Positions 48,884-56,000 of a DNA stretch of 64,000 nucleotides are shown here, one piece after another. Below the pieces are notes generated by a model. It was not told the origin of the DNA, did no database searches, and worked only from the letters and a program-made list of their open reading frames with translations. A program made the translations under genes and the position numbers. The stretch is from NCBI GenBank assembly GCA_037447125.1, contig JBBIHG010000004.1, positions 21,261-85,260 of the forward strand. Direction: 5' to 3'. Position 1 is the stretch's first letter, and each line of letters opens with the position of its first letter. Origin of the DNA: UBA2029 sp037447125 (GTDB lineage Bacteria; Chloroflexota; Anaerolineae; Aggregatilineales; Aggregatilineaceae).

Positions 48884-48963
48884 CGGTCACTCTCACGGTT
48901 GTGCAGGAGCAGCGCGCTCTCGCCGCAGCCTGTCCCGACCAGCCGGTTTCCCTGCCGGGGCGG

Positions 48964-48992
48964 ATTATAGCGGATTCGCCGCCGGGCGTAAA
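48964..48992 (-). promoter_or_regulatory. Predicted promoter for rfbD polysaccharide operon
   Basis: On the - strand TTTACG (48992-48987) and a perfect TATAAT (48969-48964) are separated by 17 bases. The start would be near 48957, with a leader of about 74 bases. Confidence 0.65.
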
Positions 48993-49103
48993 CCGGGGCG
49001 CGCGCCTGATCGCCTGGCGTGTCTGGGAGAACGGAGTGGTCCGTTGCAGGCGACTCCTGAAGAGCGCGCCAGTTCTATATCTGGTAATATGTGAGTGTTC
49101 AGC

Positions 49104-49132
49104 TTGACATTAAGTTGAGAAAACGTTATAAT
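49104..49132 (+). promoter_or_regulatory. Perfect consensus sigma-70 promoter for DUF177 / rpoD
   Basis: TTGACA (49104-49109), a 17-base spacer and TATAAT (49127-49132) match the sigma-70 consensus exactly. Transcription should start near 49139, leaving a leader of about 95 bases before the GTG at 49235. Confidence 0.85.
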
Positions 49133-49234
49133 TTCGTCAGATCTCGAGTGGGTGGGGGCCACCTCAAGCGCGACTACTGGCTCGGACGGGCGAGCCAGGG
49201 GCGCGCTCATCCTTCCCGAACTGAGAGGTTCCGG

Positions 49235-49780
49235 GTGTCCAAGTCGCAGAGCCAGCCTTTCGTCAACCGGCGAGTCCTCAAGATCAATGTGGGCTTCATG
49301 CTGGTCGAGAGTGTGGGCTACGTCCGTGATATTGCCCTCGATCTTCCGCGCGTACAGCTTGATGATGACCTGACGCTCGACTTCCTGCGTGGCACGCTGC
49401 GGCTCAGCCGCAACTCGCGGGGGATTCTGTTGCAGGGCACGCTCGATACCCATGTTCTGGCCGAGTGCGCGCGCTGCCTGCGGCCCACATTCGTGCCCGT
49501 CGCGCTAGGGCTGGAAGAACTCTTCGCCTTTCCTGCATCCCCCGATTGCGCCTATTCCGTCGCCGAAACCGGCATTCTTGACACCGCCCCTCTGCTGCGC
49601 GAGGAAGCGATCCTGGCGGTGCCGATGATGGTGCTGTGTCGGCCCGACTGTGCCGGCCTGTGCCCGGAGTGTGGGCACGACCTCAATGAGGGGCCTTGCG
49701 ACTGTCAGCCAGACCGGTTCGACCCACGTTTTGAGGTTCTACGCTCCCATCTCGAATCCCTGGACTCGGATGAACCGTAA
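49235..49780 (+). CDS. DUF177 / YceD-family protein
   Basis: A 181-residue DUF177 protein. The core LQGTLDTHVLAECARCLRPT has the first cysteine pair; the C-terminal LCRPDCAGLCPECGHDLNEG and following CDC supply more, suggesting zinc binding. In many bacteria it precedes rpmF (ribosomal L32) and is linked to 23S rRNA or ribosome biogenesis, but here the primary sigma factor follows. GTG 49235 has GAGAGG 6 bases upstream; the frame extends to 49091 but that part overlaps the promoter. Confidence 0.88.
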   Translation: MSKSQSQPFVNRRVLKINVGFMLVESVGYVRDIALDLPRVQLDDDLTLDFLRGTLRLSRNSRGILLQGTLDTHVLAECARCLRPTFVPVALGLEELFAFPASPDCAYSVAETGILDTAPLLREEAILAVPMMVLCRPDCAGLCPECGHDLNEGPCDCQPDRFDPRFEVLRSHLESLDSDEP

Positions 49781-49867
49781 GCCATGACCTCGTAGAGATC
49801 GAAGGACGATCAAGACACATCCACGACGCGCAGGTGTTGGCAGGTGAGTGACTTGAGGGGGTCGAAG

Positions 49868-51067
49868 TTGACAGAGCATAGCGATCCGGAGCAGCACGAA
49901 GGCAGCGCACCCGGCCAGGAAATCATGGTGGCGCTGCTCGAAAAAGCGGACACTCAGGGATTTCTGACGACCGACGATATTATTGACGCCATGCCCGATG
50001 CTGATGAGGCGGTCGAGCAGCTCGAAGAGATCTTCAACTGGCTGCAGGCATCGGGAGTCGAGGTGTTCGGCGACAAGTCCGACGCGTTGGATCTCGAGGC
50101 CGCTGACGATTCTCTGGACGACGGGGACGACGATGAGTCGTTCGACCTGAGCGGCGTATCGTCCGACGACACCGTCGGCCTTTATCTTAAGGAGATGGCG
50201 CGCGTCCCCTTGCTCAGCACAGAAGAAGAGGTTGAGCTGGCCAGGCGTCTTGAGGCGGGCAATGCTGCGCGGGCCGAGATGGCGCGGCTGGATGGCAGCC
50301 TGGACGACGAGGCCCGCCTGGTGCTGGAGGCGATCGTCGAGGACAGCAAGGCGGCGCGCGATCATCTGATCAAGGCCAACACGCGGCTTGTTGTCAGCAT
50401 CGCCAAGAAGTACATGGGGCGCGGGGTGCACTTTCTGGACCTGATCCAGGAAGGCAATCTGGGGCTGATGAAGGCCGTGGAGAAGTTCGACTACACGCGC
50501 GGCTACCGTTTCTCCACCTATGCGACATGGTGGATCCGGCAGACGATCACCCGTGCAATCGCCGACCAGGGCCGGACCATTCGCGTGCCGGTGCACATGT
50601 CCGATCGCATCCGTCGGCTGTATAAGACGGCGCGTCAGCTTGAGCAGGAGCACGGGCGCAAGCCCACCGCAGAGGAGATCGCCGAGCGGATGGGGCTGGA
50701 GCCGCGCAAGGTGCAGTGGATGCTCAAGGTGAGCTGGCGCCCGATGAGCCTGGAGCGCCCGGTTGGCGAGGAAGAGGACAGCGAGCTGGGTAGCTTCATC
50801 GAAGATCACAGCACACCAACGCCCACCCAGAGCGCGTACCAGAACCTGCTGCGCGAGCGCGTGGAAGAGGTTCTGGGGACGCTGACGGCGCGGGAGGCGC
50901 GCATTCTCCGCCTGCGGTTTGGGCTGCAGAACGGTCGCAGCTACACGCTGGAAGAGGTGGGGCAGAAGTTCGGCCTGACGCGCGAGCGCATCCGCCAGAT
51001 CGAAGGCAAAGCTCTGCGGCGGCTGCGCCATCCGGTGCGCTCGCGCCAACTGCGCGATTTTACATAG
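49868..51067 (+). CDS. rpoD: Primary (group 1) RNA polymerase sigma factor RpoD/SigA
   Basis: A 399-residue sigma-70 factor. A short acidic N-terminal region (residues 15-90, many D/E) precedes the 1.2 segment DTVGLYLKEMARVPLLS. The 2.1-2.4 block contains DLIQEGNLGLMKAVEKFDY and YRFSTYATWWIRQTITRAI, followed by RVPVHMSDRI of region 3. Region 4.2 is the helix-turn-helix TLEEVGQKFGLTRERIRQIE. All features of a housekeeping sigma are present. TTG 49868 has GAGGGGG 6 bases upstream; GTG 49844 would add eight residues. It shares the consensus promoter with DUF177. Confidence 0.95.
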   Translation: MTEHSDPEQHEGSAPGQEIMVALLEKADTQGFLTTDDIIDAMPDADEAVEQLEEIFNWLQASGVEVFGDKSDALDLEAADDSLDDGDDDESFDLSGVSSDDTVGLYLKEMARVPLLSTEEEVELARRLEAGNAARAEMARLDGSLDDEARLVLEAIVEDSKAARDHLIKANTRLVVSIAKKYMGRGVHFLDLIQEGNLGLMKAVEKFDYTRGYRFSTYATWWIRQTITRAIADQGRTIRVPVHMSDRIRRLYKTARQLEQEHGRKPTAEEIAERMGLEPRKVQWMLKVSWRPMSLERPVGEEEDSELGSFIEDHSTPTPTQSAYQNLLRERVEEVLGTLTAREARILRLRFGLQNGRSYTLEEVGQKFGLTRERIRQIEGKALRRLRHPVRSRQLRDFT

Positions 51068-51099
51068 GCGTGGTGCACCGACCGAGACAACTGTTGTTC

Positions 51100-51123
51100 G
51101 GCGCCACCTTTCTGGGTGGCGCC
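51100..51123. terminator. Hairpin terminator after rpoD
   Basis: A perfect 9-base-pair stem (GGCGCCACC, 51100-51108, with 51115-51123) and 6-base loop, followed by GTTCGTT, lies 32 bases after the rpoD stop and just before the next promoter. Confidence 0.65.
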
Positions 51124-51138
51124 GTTCGTTGCGCTCGG

Positions 51139-51167
51139 TTGACATCGGCGAGCGATCTCCGTATACT
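51139..51167 (+). promoter_or_regulatory. Near-consensus sigma-70 promoter for FHA protein gene
   Basis: TTGACA (51139-51144), a 17-base spacer and TATACT (51162-51167). The start would be near 51174, with a leader of about 50 bases. Confidence 0.75.
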
Positions 51168-51223
51168 CCGAACCGTCTCGTGAGTTCAATCCGCCGCAAG
51201 CCGCGTGTGAGGAGGCAGGGGTC

Positions 51224-51931
51224 ATGCAGGGCAGCAGCTTTCGCTTGGTGGTGCGTCGTGGGCCGCAGCCGAATCAAGTCTACCCTCTCGAACAAGGCAT
51301 CATCACGTTGGGGCGGGATATCACCAACGACATCGTGATCAACGACCCCGAGGTCAGCCGCCATCACTGTCGCTTCACGCAAGGCAGCGGGGGATACACG
51401 CTGGAAGACCTAGGCTCTACCAACGGCACATTCGTCAACGGGCAACGCCTGACGGGAGCGCGCCCTCTGGCGCCGGGCGATATGTTGGGACTGGGCGAGA
51501 CGGTCACCCTGGCCTACGAGGCCGGAGCAGTCTATGCAGCGGGGCCCGGCCAGGTGGCGACGATGGTTGGCCCATCACCTCAGCCCGGTGGTGCGGAGTT
51601 CCACCGTCCGATGCCAGGCTATCCGCCGCAGGAGGGGGGGATGCCTCCTGCCGCGCCCGGTTATCCGGGTGCAGCTATTCCTGGTCAGCAACCCTACGTG
51701 ATGCCTATGCAGCAGCCGGCGGGCTACGATTACCAGTATCAGGAGGAGCCTTACGAGGGCGGCGGAGCAGGGCGCTGGGTGGTCCTGGGCTGTGGATGCT
51801 TCCTGGTGATGTGCATCGTCACTTCGGTGATCGGGGGCATCATCATTGACGCCAAGTGCTGGTGGGATGACATCCCGGTCATCTCGGATACATTCAATTT
51901 GGGCATCCGCGAAGGCGCGACCTGCCGCTGA
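51224..51931 (+). CDS. FHA domain protein with C-terminal membrane helix
   Basis: A 235-residue protein. Residues 5-100 are a forkhead-associated domain that binds phosphothreonine: IITLGRDITNDIVINDPEVS, SRHHCRF, and LGSTNGTFVNG are the conserved loops. Residues 105-175 are a low-complexity Pro/Gly/Gln linker (PGYPPQEGG repeats), and a hydrophobic helix near 180-203 (RWVVLGCGCFLVMCIVTSVI) is followed by a short extracytoplasmic tail. This architecture fits a partner of a Ser/Thr kinase at the membrane. ATG 51224 follows GGAGGCAGGGG. Confidence 0.9.
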   Translation: MQGSSFRLVVRRGPQPNQVYPLEQGIITLGRDITNDIVINDPEVSRHHCRFTQGSGGYTLEDLGSTNGTFVNGQRLTGARPLAPGDMLGLGETVTLAYEAGAVYAAGPGQVATMVGPSPQPGGAEFHRPMPGYPPQEGGMPPAAPGYPGAAIPGQQPYVMPMQQPAGYDYQYQEEPYEGGGAGRWVVLGCGCFLVMCIVTSVIGGIIIDAKCWWDDIPVISDTFNLGIREGATCR

Positions 51932-51949
51932 GTTTGCGGGAGCCATGAG

Positions 51950-53209
51950 TTGGGCGGTCTGATCTCTGTTGATGATGCGCTGGCCACGGTCCTCGACCGG
52001 GTCAGCGTTCTTTCTGTTGAGCAGGTTCACGTCGGCCAGGCCCTCGATCGTGTGCTCGCCGAAGACATCACGGCGGCCACGTCCGTCCCCCCGTTTGCCA
52101 ATTCGGCGATGGACGGCTACGCTGTGCGTTCCGCCGACACCTCCGGCGCATCTCCCGGCTCGCCGGTAGCGCTCACTCCCATCCAGGATATTCCGGCTGG
52201 AATGACTCCCAGTCGCGCGCTAGGCCCCGGCCAGGCGGCGCGGATCATGACCGGCGCTTCGCTGCCGCCCGGCGCCGATGCGGTAGTCCCTGTGGAGCAG
52301 ACCGACGACCGCTGGCAGCCGGATGGACGTGCGGCGCTCCCTGAGCGTGTGGCAGTGCATCGCGCGGTGGCAGCAGGCGAGAACGTGCGCGCGGCCGGCG
52401 AGGACATCCGCGCCGGACAGGTGGTGCTGCGGCGCGGCGCTGTGTTGCGACCGCAGGATGTCGGTGTGCTGGTGTCATTGGGCCGAGCGCACATCCCTGT
52501 CTATCGCCAGCCTCGCGTTGCCCTCCTGTCCACGGGGGATGAGCTGGTGGACGTTGACCGGCCGCTGGCCCCCGGCCAGATCCACAACAGCAACAGCTAT
52601 ATGCTGGCCGGGCTGGTCGCGCAGTGCGGCGGTGTGGCTATCCGCCTGCCGGTCGCGCGCGACACCCTGGACGAGGTGCGCCGCCTGCTGCGCGAGGCCC
52701 TCGCGCATGCGCCCGATTTCATCGTCACTTCGGCGGGAGTGTCAGTAGGCACGCACGATGTGGTGCGGACGGTCGTGGAAGAGCTGGGTCATGTGGCCAT
52801 CTGGCGGGTCAATGTCAGGCCCGGCAAGCCCCTGGCCTTTGGTGAGGTGGGTGGCGTGCCTTTCTTCGGGCTGCCGGGCAATCCTGTCTCGGCGATGGTG
52901 ACGTTCGACATCTTTGTGCGTTCCGCACTGCGCAAGGCCGGCGGCGTGGACCCCTACGCGCTCCCCATCGTGATCGCTGTTCTGGGCGAGGACGTGTCCC
53001 TGGATGGTCGGCGTACCTATCTGCGCGTGACGCTGAGCGAGCAGGAGAGCATGTTGGTTGCCAGGACGACCGGCACGCAAAGCTCCGGGGCGCTCATGTC
53101 CCTGGTGCTCGCCGATGGCCTACTGATCATCCCCGAAGGGAAAACGGAAGCACAGGCTGGTGACCAGTTCCCGGTGCGCCTGCTGCGCCAGGTCTACCGG
53201 ACCGTCTGA
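51950..53209 (+). CDS. moeA: Molybdopterin molybdenumtransferase (MoeA)
   Basis: A 419-residue MoeA, which inserts molybdate into adenylylated molybdopterin. Motifs in order: PPFANSAMDGYAVRSAD (near residue 48), IMTGASLPPGADAVVPVEQT, LLSTGDELV, TSAGVSVGTHDVV, LPGNPVSAMVTFDIFV. The start is TTG 51950 with GGGAG 7 bases upstream. It provides cofactor for both the hydroxylases at 14684-23493 and the sulfite-oxidase-like gene immediately downstream and convergent. It follows the FHA gene by 18 bases and may share its promoter. Confidence 0.96.
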   Translation: MGGLISVDDALATVLDRVSVLSVEQVHVGQALDRVLAEDITAATSVPPFANSAMDGYAVRSADTSGASPGSPVALTPIQDIPAGMTPSRALGPGQAARIMTGASLPPGADAVVPVEQTDDRWQPDGRAALPERVAVHRAVAAGENVRAAGEDIRAGQVVLRRGAVLRPQDVGVLVSLGRAHIPVYRQPRVALLSTGDELVDVDRPLAPGQIHNSNSYMLAGLVAQCGGVAIRLPVARDTLDEVRRLLREALAHAPDFIVTSAGVSVGTHDVVRTVVEELGHVAIWRVNVRPGKPLAFGEVGGVPFFGLPGNPVSAMVTFDIFVRSALRKAGGVDPYALPIVIAVLGEDVSLDGRRTYLRVTLSEQESMLVARTTGTQSSGALMSLVLADGLLIIPEGKTEAQAGDQFPVRLLRQVYRTV

Positions 53210-53285
53210 AGAGGATCCGCCCCCGACCACCCATACGGCGAATGCCCCGTGTGACGCAACCCGAGGCCCCGTCTGCCAGTCAGAC

Positions 53286-53906
53286 TCAGAAGAATCGTCG
53301 GCGCTGGTAACGCTCTTCCTTCCAGGGGTTGCCGTCGTTGTGGTAGCCCGCCTGCTCCCAGAAGCCCGGCCTGTCCACTGGGCTAAACTCCAGCTTGAGC
53401 AGCCATTTGGCGCTCTTCCAGAAGTAGCGCTGTGGCACGACGGTGCGCACCGGGTAGCCGTGTTCTGGCGTCAAGTACTCCCCGTTGTACTTCCAGGCTA
53501 GCAGGACGTTGTCTTCGAGCATGGCTTCGAGGGGAAGGTTGGCCGTGAAGCCGTGCGCGGCGTGGGCGATGACGTACTTTGCGCTGGGCTTGACGCCGAA
53601 AAGCTGAATGAAGTCGCGGAAGAGCGGCCCTTCCCACGTGGTGTCGAACTTGCTCCAGCCGGTCACGCAGTGAATGTCGGTGGTAATCGTCGTCGTGGGA
53701 ATCTGGCGGAACTCGTCCCAGTTCCAACGCATTTCGCGCTCGACCTCGCCGAAGACGGACAGCGTCCACGTGCTCACGTCTATCTGGGCGACGGGGCCGT
53801 AGTGCAGCACGGGGAACTTCTGCGTGAGCGCCTGTCCGGGTGGGAGCCGCCCCGCGACCTTCATCTCACGCTCTTCGTCCCGCCGGCTCATGAAGTCCTT
53901 GAGCAT
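53286..53906 (-). CDS. Sulfite-oxidase-fold molybdopterin oxidoreductase (cytoplasmic, small)
   Basis: A 206-residue molybdopterin-binding protein of the sulfite oxidase/YedY superfamily. The molybdenum-ligating cysteine is in TTDIHCVTGWSKFDTTWEG, preceded by WNWDEFRQIPTT, with HGFTANLPLEAML and GYPVRTVVPQRYFWKSAKWL closing the cofactor pocket. The start is ATG 53906, with GGAG 6 bases upstream; longer frames run into a non-coding repeat. No Tat signal or dimerisation domain is present, so it resembles the stand-alone cytoplasmic type. Substrate unknown. Confidence 0.88.
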   Translation of the reverse strand: MLKDFMSRRDEEREMKVAGRLPPGQALTQKFPVLHYGPVAQIDVSTWTLSVFGEVEREMRWNWDEFRQIPTTTITTDIHCVTGWSKFDTTWEGPLFRDFIQLFGVKPSAKYVIAHAAHGFTANLPLEAMLEDNVLLAWKYNGEYLTPEHGYPVRTVVPQRYFWKSAKWLLKLEFSPVDRPGFWEQAGYHNDGNPWKEERYQRRRFF

Positions 53907-54027
53907 CGCCATCTCCGCTGTGATCTGCGCGCATGTCGAGTTCATTTCCGAGCATAGCACAACGGCCCCTGCGATCCAAAGCACGATCTGGCCGGGGTGC
54001 ATCTGACGATGGGGGCGAAATGCCTGA

Positions 54028-54114
54028 ACCACAGAGCCGCAGAGGACGCGGAGAAGAGCTAACACCCTCTCCACGCCATCACATCTCTGCGCTCTCTGCG
54101 CCTCCGCGGTGATC
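54028..54114. repeat. Intergenic inverted repeat with CGCAGAG-type arms, copy 2
   Basis: Imperfect arms: ACCACAGAGCCGCAGAG near 54029-54045 and CTCTGCGCCTCCGCGGT near 54096-54112, with an inner CTCTGCG copy. It resembles the element at 1650-1725. It fills the gap between the sulfite-oxidase-like and mutY genes. Confidence 0.6.
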
Positions 54115-54143
54115 TTTTACCCCGGAAATGTAAAGACGCCCGT

Positions 54144-55250
54144 TTAGCCGAGGTCCAGGCCAGGCTGCCCGCCGTCGCGCAGCATGGCGACGATCTTCTG
54201 GTCGGTGACGGGGAAGGCGTAGCGGTCTAGCTCGTCGAGCGCCGCCCAAGCCCAGTCCGCGCAGCCGAGGGCGGTAGGCTCGCCGCCGACAACGCGGCAG
54301 GCAAAGGCGTGGAGCGTGATGCGAAAGTGGGTGTAGGCATGGCGGACGGTGCCGATCTGCTCGCCGACCTCGACCTCGATGCCCAGCTCTTCGCGCAGCT
54401 CACGCCGCAGGCAGTCGCGCAGCGACTCGCCCGGCTCGCGCTTGCCGCCGGGGAACTCCCACAGTCCGCCGAGCATCCCGTCCAGCGGACGCTGGGCGAT
54501 CAGCAGGCGGCCATCGTCGCGCTGGGTGACGGCGGCGGTCACGTCGTAGTGCGGCGTCCTGGCGCGGCGGCGCCTGGCGGGACGCTCGTGCTGGGTGCCG
54601 TGCGCGCGCGCCAGGCAGTGATCGGTCAGCGGGCAGAGAGCGCACTGAGGCGACACCGGCGTGCAGACGCGCCTCCCCAACTCCATCAACCCTTCATTCC
54701 AGGCTCCGGCGCGCCCGGCGGGGATCAGCGCCTCGGTCAGCGCCCACAGCCTGCGCTGCGCTGCGCTCTGGCTCACGTCGTCGGGCAGGTCGAACAGGCG
54801 GGCCAGGATGCGGATCACGTTGCCGTCAAGAATCGGTGCGTCGGCCCCGAAGGCGAGGCTGGTGATGGCTCCGGCGGTGTAGCGCCCGATGCCGGGCAGT
54901 CGGCGCAGCGCAGCGGGGTCGGACGGCAACTGGCCGCCGTGCTCGGCGACGACGATCTGCGTGGCGCGGTGCAGGTTGCGCGCCCGGCTGTAGTAGCCGA
55001 GACCCTCCCACAGCTTGAGCACGTCGGCGAGCGGGGCAGCGGCCAGGGCGCTCACCGTCGGGAAGTGGGCCATGAAGCGCTTGAAGTAGGGGATCACCGT
55101 GGCGACCTGCGTTTGCTGGAGCATGATCTCGGAGACCCACACGGCATAGGGGTCTCTGCTGCGCCGCCAGGGGAGGTCCTCGCGATGCGCGGCGAACCAG
55201 GCGATCAGCGCGTCGTGCAGGGCTGAGTACTCGTCGGGGGCGCTGGTCAT
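54144..55250 (-). CDS. mutY: A/G-specific adenine glycosylase MutY
   Basis: A 368-residue DNA glycosylase that removes adenine opposite 8-oxoguanine. The helix-hairpin-helix/catalytic region has WVSEIMLQQTQVATVIPYF (catalytic glutamate), LPGIGRYTAGAI and LDGNVIRILARLF. The [4Fe-4S] ligands are in RVCTPVSPQCALCPLTDHC. The C-terminal Nudix-like domain includes WEFPGGKREPGESLRDCLRR, which recognises the oxidised base. ATG 55250 overlaps the upstream methyltransferase stop (ATGA). Confidence 0.97.
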   Translation of the reverse strand: MTSAPDEYSALHDALIAWFAAHREDLPWRRSRDPYAVWVSEIMLQQTQVATVIPYFKRFMAHFPTVSALAAAPLADVLKLWEGLGYYSRARNLHRATQIVVAEHGGQLPSDPAALRRLPGIGRYTAGAITSLAFGADAPILDGNVIRILARLFDLPDDVSQSAAQRRLWALTEALIPAGRAGAWNEGLMELGRRVCTPVSPQCALCPLTDHCLARAHGTQHERPARRRRARTPHYDVTAAVTQRDDGRLLIAQRPLDGMLGGLWEFPGGKREPGESLRDCLRRELREELGIEVEVGEQIGTVRHAYTHFRITLHAFACRVVGGEPTALGCADWAWAALDELDRYAFPVTDQKIVAMLRDGGQPGLDLG

Positions 55251-55951
55251 GGGCTGTCTCGTCGCAGGATGCTGTAGCGGTTCACGTCGCCGCTGTGCCC
55301 GTCGGCGCGGTAGGTGACCAGCTCGCGCAAGCCGGTCGCAGCGACGAGCGCGGCGTGCTCTTCGTCGTCCACGTGGTGGCAGTAGCGCGGGGCGCGCACC
55401 CCGCGCCTCCAATCGAGCAGGCAGTCGCCTGGCTCGGCGACCAGGTCGGGCGGCCAGGGCAAAATGCGCTGGCGGAAACGCTCGTACTCGTAGAAGCGCC
55501 AGGCGGCAAAAGCCAGCAGTCCGCCCGGCGCGACCCGCCCGGCCAGGGCGCGCATGAACGCACAGCGCCGCTCGCAGCCGGGGATGTGGTGCAGCATCCC
55601 AAAGAGAGCCACCAGATCATAGGCCCCTGCGGCGGGCGGCCCGGCCAGCACGTCGCGCTGTTCCAGGTGCGCATCGCGCCCGGCCAGCGCCGCGCGCGCC
55701 CGGTCAAGCAGGGCGGGGTTGCTATCCACCCCATGATAGGTTACGTTTGTGCCCAGATGCTCGAAAAGGAACAATCCGAAGCGACCGTTGCCGCAGGCCA
55801 CATCCAGCACCGAGAGCGGGACCGCCAGGTAGGGCAGCAGGGCATCCCAGCCGGACCAGGGGGCGGCGCGAGTCTGGTCGAAATCGGCAGCCGTGATCTC
55901 GTAGAAGGCGCGATTGAGCGCGTTCAGACGCGCGATGGTGATGTCGTCCAT
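55247..55951 (-). CDS. Class I SAM-dependent methyltransferase
   Basis: A 234-residue methyltransferase: motif I is VLDVACGNGRFGLFLFEHLG near residue 50, then HGVDSNPALLDRARAAL, and YDLVALFGMLHHIPG for the substrate side. Substrate unknown. ATG 55951 starts the protein four residues inside a longer TTG frame. It is coupled to mutY downstream and divergent from elp3, with 49 bases between. Confidence 0.85.
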   Translation of the reverse strand: MDDITIARLNALNRAFYEITAADFDQTRAAPWSGWDALLPYLAVPLSVLDVACGNGRFGLFLFEHLGTNVTYHGVDSNPALLDRARAALAGRDAHLEQRDVLAGPPAAGAYDLVALFGMLHHIPGCERRCAFMRALAGRVAPGGLLAFAAWRFYEYERFRQRILPWPPDLVAEPGDCLLDWRRGVRAPRYCHHVDDEEHAALVAATGLRELVTYRADGHSGDVNRYSILRRDSP

Positions 55952-56000
55952 GGGTGTGATCAATGAGGCCCGCGAGCAAGGCTGGCCTGGACTGTGAACG

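Larger units (their letters stand above)
48884..49234. other. 351-base divergent gap: promoters for rfbD operon and DUF177-rpoD
   Basis: No gene is seen. It contains the - strand promoter at 48964-48992 and the consensus + strand promoter at 49104-49132. Bases 49080-49140 are conspicuously AT-rich. An open frame reading through the promoter from 49091 is judged not to be coding. Confidence 0.8.

Noticed and set aside
49091..49234. N-terminal extension of DUF177 from GTG 49091
   Set aside because: It would place the start ahead of a perfect -35/-10 promoter, so that part would not be transcribed; GTG 49235 has a good ribosome-binding site.
53907..54074. N-terminal extension of the sulfite-oxidase-like protein
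   Set aside because: The extra residues are encoded partly by the structured intergenic repeat and have no family similarity; a ribosome-binding site favours 53906.
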